Part shown: positions 34,881 to 45,354 of the stretch, piece after piece
Layout of the letters: every line of letters begins with the position of its first letter
How positions within the stretch are numbered: the stretch's first letter is position 1
NCBI GenBank assembly: GCA_001695595.3
Contig: MBPM02000007.1
Coordinates: forward strand, 558,001 to 622,000
From: Plasmopara viticola
Taxonomy: Eukaryota > Oomycota > Peronosporomycetes > Peronosporales > Peronosporaceae
DNA: 64,000 bases
Direction of reading: 5' to 3'
Program-made: the position numbers and the translations under genes
The notes under the pieces: model-generated
Told to the model about the DNA's origin: nothing
Database searches by the model: none
What the model saw: only the letters and a program-made list of their open reading frames with translations

Positions 34881-35099
34881 TCGACATGGATACAGTAAGC
34901 GCGCAAAGTAATTTTTCTTCAAGACAATGTTTCTAATCCACCAGAAAAGCATTAGATGAAACGAGACGCGATTGATTAATACAAAGCTTAATCAAAAGAC
35001 TGGCTCGATGGGATCTTGGTTAAAGCAAATGTTCTAATTTTTCCTCAGTGATTGATTCGATTTTTCTTAATACGATATTTATTTTCTAATTATAGAAAC

Positions 35100-35390
35100 A
35101 TCCTTCCAAGCGCGCGGGCTAAATGCTCGCGCGCTTCGGGCAGGTGCTCTCGGGCATCTGCAGGACTCTAACGAGTCTCACCCTCGACGCGACGGTCTCC
35201 AGCACCGGGCGCCACCTGGGCTCTTACCAAGTCAGAGCTAAGAACAAAATAATGGACCTCGGTGCTGGCTGCACTGCCCGCCGAACTAGACCCGACGTAT
35301 GCGGACACCACTCTATGGCGTTGACTAGCCAGACTGAGCCTAGCACGTGCATAACTTGGCAACGCGATAACGGAATACATTACACATTAG
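35100..35390 (+). mobile_element. short internally deleted LINE derivative, copy A
   Basis: About 290 bp sharing its 5' about 120 bp (tccttccaagcgcg...aaatgctcgcgcgcttcggg) and its 3' about 140 bp (ggtgctgg...ctagccagactgagcctagc) with the larger LINE at 57598-58745, joined through a piece (gcgccacctgggctcttacc) that lies mid-element in the larger copy. It ends in a tta/cat-rich tail. It cannot encode protein and must have moved using proteins of a full-length relative. Confidence 0.85.
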
Positions 35391-35764
35391 AAATATGCTT
35401 TATCGTTATAGCGTTGTAATCTAAGCATAGTCAAACTTCTTTCGGTGAATTTCCACCCTCATCTTTCAAATTTTGATTTTCGGTCATCGTAATTGCACCC
35501 GAACAGACATGTATGACGTTATGAGCAAATCAAGCCTTTTCTTTCTTTATAACTAAAATCTACCGGTTTGAGATCTCTATACCGACCGAATGGTATACCA
35601 TTTTTTATAGTATATTTTTTAGTCGACGATTAGACGTAGCCCATATGCCTGACTGAATAGAAGTATTTGCACAAAAAAAAGCCGAAACGTTTATCAGCGT
35701 AAAAGGACCGCCACCTCTATTAGTCCACAAGCTATAGCTAACATCTTAACTGTACGAAATTGTG
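35391..35764. other. no gene seen
   Basis: AT-rich spacer between the LINE derivative and the decayed minus-strand gene; a short palindrome-like ttttttatagtatattttttag near 35602-35625 is the only structure noticed. Confidence 0.3.
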
Positions 35765-37460
35765 CTAATTGATAGAAAAGTTTTTTCAAGCTCTTTGCAA
35801 TGGGCCGCTTTGTGATCTAGTAACGATACCGACTCTACCGGCTAGTATTACTGTGACTCTTCGTGTATTGGCTGTCATCAAAACCAAATTGTTGGAAGTA
35901 GTAGTTTCAAAATATGCAAAGTTGGTGAAGGTTGCATTCCCTGCGTCAAACAGCTGCAACTCTTTTTAATCGGCGATGCGTGAGACGAATACACGAAGAT
36001 CGGCGTGTCAAAGTTTGCAGTATTATCACTGAGTGCATTAGATGCTTTGTGTCAAACATTACCAGAGCTTAGTGTAACAGGAGCAGCTCCAAATATACTA
36101 GTGCACGGTGTATTGGTGCTAAATCTTGCTTTTGTTCAGGTGTCTGCAACAACGCACAGACAAATATTTGTTAGTGAAGGCAAAGATCCTATAGGATATA
36201 CAAAAACATCCGTTGAGGTAGCAAGAGTTTATGTGTGAAAAACCCACTTTTGTAAGGCTGTGCATTTTCAGCATTAGAACAGAACTTATGGATCTGAGAT
36301 GAAAATATCATGGATGGCTTGTCACTCCAATTGGAATCAAATTATTCGGCGCTCGGAGCTGAAACGCCCTCGACAAATAATTTTGGATTGTCGTTGAAAA
36401 TTAACTCAAAATCGTGAAATACGTTTTGTGGGAATTGGTTTTTTTATCCTGATGAAGTCCTTGAAACAATAACCGATCCGTTTCTATCAGATATTTTGTA
36501 AACATTAATAGTCCCACAATTTGTACTCCCGCCATATGAATGCAAGCAATTGGTGCTCGACGTTCCTAGAGGCATTAGCTCGACACTCGAAGTATCAAGT
36601 GTCATTGTCTTAGACCATTTAAAACCTCCAGATTTTGTGACATCTTCGTAAGTTTGTTTAGAAGCAGTTGATGTTAGTGCCGTTCCAATTGTGTATCAAT
36701 GTTGAGGCCAGCGGAAGTAGGTCAGCGAAAGTATTAATTATCAATTGTTAGAATTGGTGATGCCATTGATGTAGAGGCTAAAAGGCTCATTTATTTAAAA
36801 TTTGCTAGTCCTAGACAAATCCAACGTTAAAAACGTTCTATTTAATACGAGAGCCTGTGAAGGTGGAGCTGAATCTATAAAATGCCAGTCAGAAACTGCA
36901 ATATGTCTAAATGTAAAGTTTGTCACGTTTAGACCATTTCCAGTTAAATTTAAACCTAATTGTAACCTAGATCCTATTGGCAATGGTAATATTTGGCTTG
37001 ATGAGATAGTAAATTTGGCCTTGTTGTGCTTTGCAATAACAGTATTACGACTCGCTGTGTTCCAATCCAACCTTTAGCTGCAAGTCCATTAGCATTATAT
37101 GCCCCACGTAATTGCGTTGGCATCGACATATACAGAATTTGGTAAATTAGCGTTCTGTAAAGCATTAAGTGTAAGATTTGCCAAATTACCAATCAACGTA
37201 AGGTTTGGCTGACCAGCAGGCTGAATTATCCCGGTGATACTTGCAGCTGATAGGTTATTGATACCGCTAATATAGCTGCTTGAATTAAAAACAAGCGCTT
37301 TTCTTGCACTGGCAGCATCAGGAGTAACTCCAAAAACGTAACCAAGACTAAACGTATCCAAAATTGACCCGTTGATCGTCAGTGAGCCACAATTCATATT
37401 GCTAATCACACTTGAAGCAGAGGGTGTTACTACTCTGCCAACTCTTAAAAATTTGATCAC
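35765..37460 (-). pseudogene. decayed tail-fibre-like viral structural gene
   Basis: Read on the minus strand, a chain of coherent segments in shifting frames runs from 37460 down to 35765. It starts with NCGSLTINGSILDTFSLGYV and KALVFNSSSYISGINNLSAA, then SITGIIQPAGQPNLTLIGNL (37460-37095). Next come LPIGSRLQLGLNLTGNGLNV and VSDWHFIDSAPPSQALVLNR (37070-36795), then TYEDVTKSGGFKWSKTMTLD and LHSYGGSTNCGTINVYKISD (about 36690-36470). The end holds TPCTSIFGAAPVTLSSGNV and LFDAGNATFTNFAYFETTTS (about 36130-35780). The sentence-like pattern 'ALV-N-S--ISGINNLSA-SITG-IQ...QPNLT-IGNL' is typical of repetitive tail or fibre proteins of large DNA viruses and phages. Several stops and frame changes show that it is dead. 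Assignment is by style, not by a named domain. Confidence 0.45.
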
Positions 37461-37889
37461 CTGTAGTCAAAGTCAGGTAGCGATCTGATAAATTAAAGTA
37501 AGAGTTATCGAATAAAGGAGAATGATTTTTCTAAATAGAGACATTTTTATTCACTATCGTACACTATACAGTGCAAAAGATCTATGAATCAATTTCGAAG
37601 GCAAAGCTAAGCGGTCCCCCAAGAATCCTCATTTTGAGCTGCCGTTTTTTCCCAGCAATTGTCTCATGAAGATTGTCATTTGCGCAAATACCAACGAGAC
37701 ACACTGTATGATCATCCCAAAGACACTATCGACAATGGCCAGAAATTTGAAGGAAGAAGGAACCCAGCAATGCGCGAATACGACTCTTAAACTGGAGAAT
37801 TTATCGTATTTGATGTTATCGTGTCAGAACCAAGGGAAATCAAGCACAAATTGGACAATTTTTCATCCGAGGACGTAAGCTGAGATAAT
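37461..37889. other. spacer between two decayed minus-strand segments
   Basis: About 430 bp. A plus-strand frame of 70 codons (37666-37878) has no recognised domain. No clear minus-strand continuation was made out here. Confidence 0.3.
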
Positions 37890-38030
37890 CAATGATTTAC
37901 ATCTCCCAAAGTTATTTTGCCATTTATCTGAACACCATAAGAACTATCAGCCGGTATATGCTTCTTGGTCGTAATTTTACTCAGCGAGGCCTTGGTATTG
38001 TTTGGTGTTAATCTCGACTGGAATCCCGGT
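37890..38030 (-). pseudogene. fragment of a second structural-type frame
   Basis: The minus strand gives SRLTPNNTKASLSKITTKKH and then IPADSSYGVQINGKITLGDV before a stop. The composition matches the decayed structural gene just downstream on the same strand; it may be a duplicate or an earlier part of the same gene. No ATG or full length seen. Confidence 0.35.
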
Positions 38031-39162
38031 TGAATCCTCTACAAACGCACAACGCCAGAGCAGATAACACTATGCAAACGGATATCAAGGATAGAAAAAT
38101 ATATATCGCAATGTTGTTGGCTTTATATGCGATTTGTAAAACAAATAGTACATTAGTCAGTAATCATTCACTGCTGCATTCTTTATCAGGTCAAATTAAC
38201 AAGCGAATACATACGTTGTTTCCAATGATACCAAGCAATATCATGTTCTGATCTACAAACGACCTACACGAATTTGAATAAGCTCCCTGCATTGGTCAGT
38301 TGGCTAATTTTTGTCTTCGAGACGTTATTATTAGATAGCCATACTCAATCCTAGCAGGAGTTAATGTGTGTAGTACTTGATTGTCGTTCGTGATTTCTGT
38401 TGCAAAGATATCGGAAGCTGCCAAACTGTCTGATCTCTCACCGAAAACTTATCATGTTACTCGCTAATCTTACAAAACTTCCATTAATTGCACGTTTTGT
38501 TGCGCACTCGAGCAGCTGTTGGATCTATTTAAATCATCAGAGTACTATTGACTGCATAAAAGGTAATTGTTTGAGCAACGGCATACGTAGATGGGCTGAA
38601 TCCAATCACAGACCCGGATGCTATATTCGCTTCTTGGAGTTAAGTAGTGACTGGCATTGTTGGGAAGCCACTTGCTGCACTGTAGCCCGTGACATTTTTT
38701 TACTGATCGCATTATGAATCGCAAGACGTAACATGATGAGTTCTCAGCACATGAGACAAAATAGAAGCTTGTTCCAAACGTAACGTTGTTCAGATATAGG
38801 ATAATTTGGACCCACCAATATTGAAGGTAGATATTGACGTAGCTTGCCGAGTGTGTGCCATCAGAGCGAAATTGTAGATGTTGTTGTCGCGGAAGCATCT
38901 GGACATGCGTATCTGTAAAAGCTGTTTTTTTACGTTGAGCTGTATTTGCTTGCCATGAGTACTTATTTGATTTAAATTTGAGGGCAATTTCAAACAGGCT
39001 ACAATGTAATCGATTGGCTGCGAGAATTGGTATCGGAATTGATGAGGAGCAACTTCGGGTGTTTGAATTCAACAGGATTAAAAAGTACATTTTACCTTCT
39101 TGTTTGTACCACCCAAAGAAACGGAAGTGCATCGGCGAAGAGAATCAGGCGATAGTTAATGC
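38031..39162. other. decayed region, no confident gene
   Basis: A minus-strand frame of 195 codons (39132-38545) is open but does not read like a consistent protein, and short stretches in neighbouring frames look more protein-like. I treat it as degraded viral or transposon sequence. Confidence 0.3.
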
Positions 39163-39402
39163 CTAAAGGGATGGCATAAAAGATTTACAGGTCAGACGAA
39201 GTGGGTCACTCGAAACCTTTCGCACTATCTTAAGATTACTATGGTTCAACGAACATTGAAACACTATCCAGTCAGCTCTAAGATAACTCAACGCCAGCCA
39301 CATGACGAAGAAACAAATAAAGAAGGCACCAAAGTACATCGATACCTCACGCTTGGTCAACTTCAAACGCGGGTCCCAGCGATCATAAACTTCACCAAAT
39401 GC
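39163..39402 (-). pseudogene. short fragment with a membrane helix, possible gene remnant
   Basis: After a stop, the minus strand reads GEVYDRWDPRLKLTKREVSM followed by YFGAFFICFFVMWLALSYLR, a charged segment then one membrane helix, and ends at 39163. It reads like a small single-pass membrane subunit, perhaps a mitochondrial complex protein, but I cannot name it and there is no start codon context. The overlapping plus-strand frame of 148 codons (39241-39687) has no family resemblance. Confidence 0.3.
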
Positions 39403-39609
39403 TTAGATTGGCTGTGGTATGAAGCCGAAAATGCATTTTTTCATATAATTTGTCAAGAATCCACTTCATTCCCACTTTTTCCTAATGGAGATCATCAACT
39501 AGATTCTTCGTGCATTCTACCATCTTTAAGCATTCCACTATTTCATCGAGAAGTTGGTTGTATGAGCTATCAAAGTAATCTTGCATTTATTAAGGCAATA
39601 TCGCATTTG

Positions 39610-39888
39610 TCACTTCTTTGGCGATATGTTCTCTTTCATTTCTGTTTCATGATCACCTTGTATGTTAAATCGAATAAATGTCGTTGACCCAAGTGTTTTG
39701 TCAATAGTAGTAAGTGTGAAATATCCATGGAATATGCGTTCCCGACGGCCTTTAGGTTCGCTTACAGACGTTGTAGCGGGCTTTGCAGGAGGTTCAGGCG
39801 CTTGGTCGTATGAAACATCTGGCTCAAATGACGAACCAAGAGCAGTCGCTTGATTTGCGATCTTGTTGAAGCCCGTGTTGTCGGCCAT
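39610..39888 (-). CDS. hypothetical 92-aa protein
   Basis: Open frame from ATG 39888 (MADNTGFNKIANQATALG) to a stop at 39610. It has an acidic, Pro-rich middle (DQAPEPPAKPATTSV), a basic patch KGRRERI and then FHGYFTLTTIDKTLGSTTFI. No family recognised. It is unbroken while its neighbours are decayed; it may be a small element-encoded protein or chance. The frame is open further upstream to 40038. Confidence 0.3.
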   Translation of the reverse strand: MADNTGFNKIANQATALGSSFEPDVSYDQAPEPPAKPATTSVSEPKGRRERIFHGYFTLTTIDKTLGSTTFIRFNIQGDHETEMKENISPKK

Positions 39889-40397
39889 GGTGGTGTGGAT
39901 TAGTTTGGCATGTTGGTTATTCTTCTCGCAATTGGTGAGATATTCATATGTTGGCGATAGGACCAAATTTGACTCCGCAATGTGCCGGATCATAATCATT
40001 GGAATTGGTTTCCAATTGTACTTCTTAAACAGCATCAATTTTTTTTGACAAAAGCTATAGCTCGAATTTGTATCTCATACTCGCCTGTCGGTCGATTGAA
40101 AGTTCGCCATAGTAGCTTACTAGGATGTTTTCTAACTGTATAAGTCAAGAAAATGAGATAAGACTTGATCAAATTCATAGTTGTACGATACAATAAAGTC
40201 GTTTGGGACTCAATTGACTAGTACTGTTACACAGTGTCATTACTATCAGAGAATGTATATTTGTTATGGTCAAGCCACACATCAACCCCCTTTTGATGAA
40301 TTACATTTTCATGATCAATCACATGCAGACAACCACTTAATAGATTGAAAATACGAGGGTCAATTTTGGGCCATCTGAATAACGATAGGCAGACTGT
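39889..40397. other. no confident gene
   Basis: AT-rich. The frame upstream of the 92-aa gene stays open to 40038, and nothing convincing follows. Confidence 0.3.
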
Positions 40398-40800
40398 TTA
40401 TTCACATGGTGTATGAGTCACCCGATTCGTGACTGCGTCAAGAAGGTTTTTCGTTTCGAGCTGGGCAACTACTGATTTGAACTTCGGACTGTATTTGTAG
40501 GAAATGGCCATATTGTAGGTTTGAAAGACTTGTCCAACTGGACTGAACTCAGTTTTATCTCATCCTTCCTCTTCGAAAACGAAGCTTTGCATTATTCTTT
40601 CCATATCACATTGGCAAGCCGTTTTTACCCATTCGCACAAATGTTAGTCGGATCAGCAGCGCGAGTTTGAATATAACAATAGTGACATTGCACGACGACG
40701 AAAAATCATACAGATCAACCTCGTTGCTCTCACGAATTAAAATCTTATCCGAAAGCATCATATCATCAACAATATATTTTAGTATGGTCTCGTTGATTTA
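40398..40800 (-). pseudogene. decayed minus-strand gene fragment of unknown family
   Basis: Two coherent blocks. About 40800-40650 reads INETILKYIVDDMMLSDKIL and RESNEVDLYDFSSSCNVTIV. After a frame change, 40626-40398 reads MERIMQSFVFEEEG, a TGA, then SPVGQVFQTYNMAISYKYSP and AQLETKNLLDAVTNRV to a stop. At least one nonsense codon and one frame change. Unknown family; same strand and style as the viral-like remnants to its left. Confidence 0.35.
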
Positions 40801-41564
40801 ATCTTATTTGTGATCTCTTTGGTATTTATCAGTCTCAATCGTGGCTTTCGGCTTAATCCGATCAACAATCGTGAAGTCAAATCTTTCTATGACGCATCCG
40901 CTTATTCCGCCTAATCCCCTGCTCCTCTCGTGCGTTCAAAGTTCTTTAAGGAAGACTTGTCCACGCGTTCGTCATTAGGTTTATCCGAGACAATGCTGCC
41001 ACCAACACTGCAAGAGCCGACTGATGATTCATGCATTCAAGAGTATTCACAGATCTCTTTAACCCTGTTCATTGGTCAAATTGACTATGAGCCAAGTAGT
41101 GGCGAAGCTAACTTTGTTGTCGTTGAAAAAGAAATCGTCGTTTGATCATAATCGTCGTTAAAAATATTTGTTTTTCAATTCTGAATCAGATTCCTCCCCA
41201 CATACTGCGCTCGCCGTGACCGCCGGTGCGACAATGGACTCATCCAAATCTGCAATTTGTTTACTTCATTATTCGAGGCCTCGACGGGCTCGATTACCTA
41301 TGGCGCTGATTTATCAACAACTTCAGCGACGAATGGTTATTGATTTGTGGGGGCAATTCTTCAATTAAATTTCTCTACGCAACATTCTTTTCTCGACCTT
41401 TAGTAATTGGATGCTTCCCGCATCGTTATGTGTTGCGAGCAAGCTTACACTACTCCTTGTTGCTCTTAATAAAATTACACACTCTATATGACTGATGGTC
41501 ATGTGTTTTGTATTCTATAATCGTATATATATATATATATACGATTGTGATTTTCAGGACGATG
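40801..41564. other. no confident gene; scattered short frames
   Basis: Plus-strand frames at 40930-41145 and 41168-41368 are Ser-rich with no recognised domain. The region leads into a copia fragment and an AT microsatellite. Confidence 0.3.
41519..41546. repeat. palindromic (AT)n microsatellite
   Basis: aatcg, then an alternating ta run of about 18 bp, then cgatt: a perfect inverted repeat that could form a hairpin. Confidence 0.85.
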
Positions 41565-41654
41565 TCGTCTGAGAATCTGAAGGTTTTCGGATGCCATGCT
41601 TTTCTTACGAATCCGAAGGAAAAGCGCAGCAAGTTTGACGCCCGGTCAGTACGC
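41565..41654 (+). mobile_element. Ty1/copia integrase fragment, interrupted
   Basis: The plus strand reads LKVFGCHAFLTNPKEKRSKF followed by DARSVRC. In copia polyproteins this 'L+VFGC-A+...KRSKFD-+S' segment lies in the integrase C-terminal region. The coding sense stops at about 41654, where an LTR-like sequence starts with tgtcgg, suggesting a solo LTR inserted into an older copia gene or a rearranged copy. Confidence 0.7.
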
Positions 41655-42080
41655 TGTCGGAAGTCACAATAGCGGATTATCGTTCAAGTGTCGCTATCGT
41701 GTGAGTGGGAGTCACAATAGATACACAATAGCAGATTGTTGTTCGATGTCAATCTGGAGTGAGTCATCACTGAGTCACCAAGAGTCATCAATAAATTTCC
41801 ACTATGATGACTCATCAGCATATTCCATTTCGATTTTACTCATTCTCTAAGTGATTGTAAAAGGATTTTAATTAACCTGACTTTAACAATACTCAATTAA
41901 TATACTTATAAGAAGGTATATCAAGACAAAAGACAAACATGATATGACAGTGGCTAGAAATTAGTGCGAGAAAGTTGACTTATGCTGACTTTAATATCTA
42001 GAGATACTGTAGTTGGCTGTCTTTGAGCGGAAGGTGGTGATGACTTTCAATTTAAATGCCCACAGTATCTCTTGATCTAT
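41655..42080 (+). repeat. LTR-like repeat, copy 2 (copia-associated)
   Basis: Begins tgtcggaagtcacaatagcg and ends near acagtatctcttgatc, sharing five landmarks with 34045-34315. It starts with TG as LTRs do and holds a TATA-like cttataagaagg. The 3' boundary is not sharp. Confidence 0.55.
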
Positions 42081-42261
42081 CTTTTTGTATGGTGGCTCCT
42101 CTCGATTTCAAATTCTGAGGTGACTCTAATTTCGTTTTGGTGACTATCCAAATCAGTCGACTTGCTGCTGAAAATTCTGATGTCGCTGGGAGGTACCGCC
42201 AGTCGCTACGTGAATCGCTGACGAATGTCATCGACATTCCAATATGTCTTCACTGGTTTTC

Positions 42262-43006
42262 CTAAATTAGCCTCTCTAAGAGCGGAAACAAATCAATCAC
42301 TACATTGGGTCGAGAAAAACCTTGAGGAGTGCGACCTCGTCCAACGAGGCCTAGCAAACGGCGCGAGTTGAAAGCCACATTTGTCGGATTGAGAATAGGT
42401 ATCGGATACGTTGCCGGAAGCGGATTTGCTCGATTAACCACCGCGTGGAGCTTGTACTGACGAACCTGCAACGCTGGTGATATACGAATGCAGAGAATGT
42501 ACTCGACGCCGGAAAATTGCCTCCAATGAACCGCTTTTCGATCCAGCCAGGGCCATCCTCGTGAAACTCCCACATCCACCTTTAATGTGTGGTAATCTCC
42601 CCACTCCATTCCAAGTTATCGAGCGGCACCAATACCGGGAGAAGGACCAAAACTACAATCGGGCTCGAGCTTTCGAAGAGATTTAACGTAACTCGATCCT
42701 CGTGGCCGCAAGTGCTGATTTTCCGTGCCAGTCGCAATCAAGATAGCGAAGTCTAGGTCACGACACAAATTATCGTGTATCTCGGTCGGTAGCTCAACAA
42801 TGTAGATTCTACCATCTTCATATTTCCATCGCCCTCGACACCAGTGCTTGAGTCTCCGACTTGACATATCTCTCCCAGTCGTCTAACGGGGGGTTGCAGA
42901 CTTTAAATCCAGGATCCGCGTCATCGCGCTCAGTAGAGAACAAAGTCGCCTCGACTTCCTTCCAATCCAGCTTCCTGATGATGTCATTAATCCTCTTGGT
43001 CGCCAT
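42262..43006 (-). pseudogene. decayed member of a repeated oomycete family, nuclease-like pattern
   Basis: Minus-strand blocks: 43006-about 42840 (ATKRINDIIRKLDWKEVEAT, then DDADPGFKVCNPPLDDWERY), then in another frame to 42616 (WKYEDGRIYIVELPTEIHDN, LRKLEPDCSFGPSPGIGAAR), a TAA, then 42609-42262 (MEWGDYHTLKVDVGVSRGWP, FNSRRLLGLVGRGRTPQGFS). One frame change and one nonsense codon. The order 'PD-SFGP ... W-DYHTLKVEVG-S+' resembles a PD-(D/E)XK nuclease-type core (Asp, then Glu-x-Gly). I recall similar multi-copy proteins in oomycete genomes but cannot name the family with certainty. It sits between a copia LTR and a LINE derivative. Confidence 0.5.
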
Positions 43007-43196
43007 ATTCCGCGCGGATGAAGCCGTTGACGGCGCAAAGTATGATTCCGCGTAGCAATACTCATGCTTCTCTGCGGTCTTGTCCCAGAATGTTGGAATG
43101 CATGTAAAAGCATCGAGAATGTTTTCTCATCGACGCTAAGTCATCGTCCGCACATCGACGCTGAGTCATCGTCCGCTCAATATGTAAGTACATCAC

Positions 43197-43520
43197 CTTT
43201 CGGAAAAGGTTTGAGTGACCCCTCCTTCCATGCGCGGGGGCTAAATGCTCGCGCGCTTCGGGCAGGTGCTCTCGGGCATCTGCAGGTCTCTAACGAGTCT
43301 CACACTCGACGCGACGGTCTCCAGCACCAGGGCTCTTACCAAGTCAGAGCTAAGAACAAAATAATGGAAGACCCTCACGACCTCGGTGCTGGCTGCACTG
43401 CCCGCCGAACGAGACCCGACGTATGCGGACACCACTCTATGCCGTGGACTAGCCAGACTGAGCCTAGCACGTGCGTAACTTGGCAACGCGATAACGTAAT
43501 ACGTTACATTACATTACGTA
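43197..43520 (+). mobile_element. short internally deleted LINE derivative, copy B
   Basis: About 320 bp with the same 5' and 3' ends as copy A (35100-35390) and the larger copy at 57598-58745, ending in ttacattacattacg. It keeps the aagaccctcacgacctcggt piece that copy A lacks, and lacks the gcgccacctg piece that copy A keeps. The copies therefore arose from one deletion event followed by divergence, or from two similar events. Confidence 0.85.
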
Positions 43521-44151
43521 TGTCGTAGTCGTACACACATCCACGTTCCTACTAGCATACATCCCCCACACAGTGATAAACAGAGCTTAATCAGCCAGTG
43601 CGATGCTAAATTACTACTTTTTTCGATTAAAAGGAGTTTAGGCACGCCCCACGCTTCAAGTCCCAGAGCTACAACAGACATTTCGCAGCGAAATCTGGGT
43701 TGTAAATGGTCGTACAATACATTCGATTCGCGAATCGTTGAATTGTTTTACTTTTTCCTTGGTGACGCAGTGTGAAAGCTGTTACGACAAGAAGCACGAG
43801 CAGCGAAGCCTCTATATTGGGATTGACTTGAGGCAGAAATCATGTTTTGTCGGTCATAAGAACACTATGACATAATCAAGACGGTTATACTACTTCGTAA
43901 TGCTAGGCCCTGTTCTAGAAGAGCGCTGTGATTTACTGCATTTCGCAGAAGATAGAGAAGGCCATGCTGTTATCGTAATTTGGAAGAATCACATTTTTAC
44001 ACTAGCGGTGTAACATCTGAGAATTGATATTTGACAGAAAATTCACCGTTCAGCCAAACAGAAGCCATAGAAGGCAACGCATTTGGTTCATAATTGGAGG
44101 GGTGGTGGCCATTCAACCAAAAGTGGTGGCTGCGTGTCAAATCCCAAAATA
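43521..44151. other. no gene seen
   Basis: AT-rich; minus-strand frames at 43514-43717 and 43997-44263 have no recognisable motif. Confidence 0.3.
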
Positions 44152-44652
44152 GGATATCGGTGCGACATCCGCGATATTGCTTTGTTGTTTTTGATACCGA
44201 GATGAGGTATGAAATTTGTAATGACAGTGGTAAAAATATCAATAAACCAGAATGAATCATCAATAATTTAATCTATAAGAAACATTTTCGAATTAGTGTT
44301 TGAGCGACCAATCTATAGAAAACATCAAGCATACTTGATGCTATATTGTTTTCGATACCGAAACGATCGATAGACATCTAAATTGCTATGGTCCTAATCG
44401 AGACCAATGGACATGCTTGGACTAGGATGTTGCTGAGACAATAGACTTAATAGTTATGCAGGCTAGAGATCTTCTCGTTAGTCCTATCGATACTCTATAT
44501 TCTTTGTCCCAATGACTCTATAGAAATCATATAAATATCTCAGTCAATGATTTATTCCAAGTAGAGCTAGATTCTGGAAAAACTTGAACACGCTAAACCG
44601 CTTTAAAATTGATTGGGATCGCTTCTCGTGTAATTTTTCGAAATATAGATTG
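44152..44652 (+). repeat. repeat family R, copy 1
   Basis: Aligns with the reverse complement of 54374-54906: atatcggt(g/a)cg(a/g)catc(c)gcgatattgct, gataccgaga(t/c)gaggtat, atgttgctg(a/g)ga, caatgactct, cctcagtcaat-type and atcgcttctcgtgtaat all in order. Noncoding in appearance. Confidence 0.7.
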
Positions 44653-44849
44653 CAGGTCAAAAAAAGTTTACGCTTCTTCTAAAGATCATTTTTTTCATTA
44701 AATTGCTATCAGATAATGACGCACTCGAGATTCTCAAACAAAAAACGAAGGGAAAGACAGTCATTACACGTCTTGACTAACAAAATTTTGGTATCTCTTC
44801 GAGCGCTCGTGGGGCTTCTTTTTAAATGCATATATCTACCGCCTTACTC

Positions 44850-45304
44850 GCACATAACATTCGCCCCGGCGTTAGTTCTGCAACGCGTTGGATTGAAGGC
44901 AGATGCTGTATCTACATATTTGAACTCGTTGATCCATAATTGCTCTTCTGACAAAAGGTGCTTGCGCTCTACAACTTAACTTTTCTCCAAAAGCATGGTT
45001 TCAAAGCTATCGACTCTGTGCTTGACGAAACGCGGATATATACCCAAGGTACAGCGTTTGAATGCTTGTTGAAGTCATTTCTGTGTCGTTGCCATCTGAC
45101 TAGCAGCTCAATTATTGTCGAGCCAATATACACGTCATTATACTCCAAGCAAGCAGATTTATACAATTGTCCAATCGTTGTTCGATATGTATTATGCATA
45201 AGAACATTTATATACTTAGTCAACTGTTGGACCTCTGGTATTGAGCAATCATTGAGGCTTCTACCTTTATGTGACTTTTGGTTGAGCGCTCCAGAGTGCG
45301 ACAT
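44850..45304 (-). pseudogene. GIY-YIG endonuclease-like, frameshifted
   Basis: The minus strand reads CLEYNDVYIGSTIIELLVRW followed by QRHRNDFNKHSN. This is the GIY-YIG core in the form seen in virus and mobile-element nucleases (DVYIGST, then the Arg helix). In another frame it continues VVERKHLLSEEQLWINEFKY and NPTRC, matching the usual C-terminal half (an acidic helix with the catalytic Glu, then 'W I ...'). The frame change near 44980 and the lack of a normal start show decay. GIY-YIG nucleases are frequent in large DNA viruses and in eukaryotic transposons; its position beside repeat R and near the helicase remnants suggests the same element. Confidence 0.55.
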
Positions 45305-45354
45305 CGTAATAAAGGTGGTTCTCTTTAATACTAAGCTCGAACTTGTCGTGTAGC

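Noticed and set aside
39241..39687. 148-codon plus-strand frame as a gene
   Set aside because: Composition (Ser, His, Leu-rich) is not protein-like for any family, and the minus strand of the same DNA reads better.
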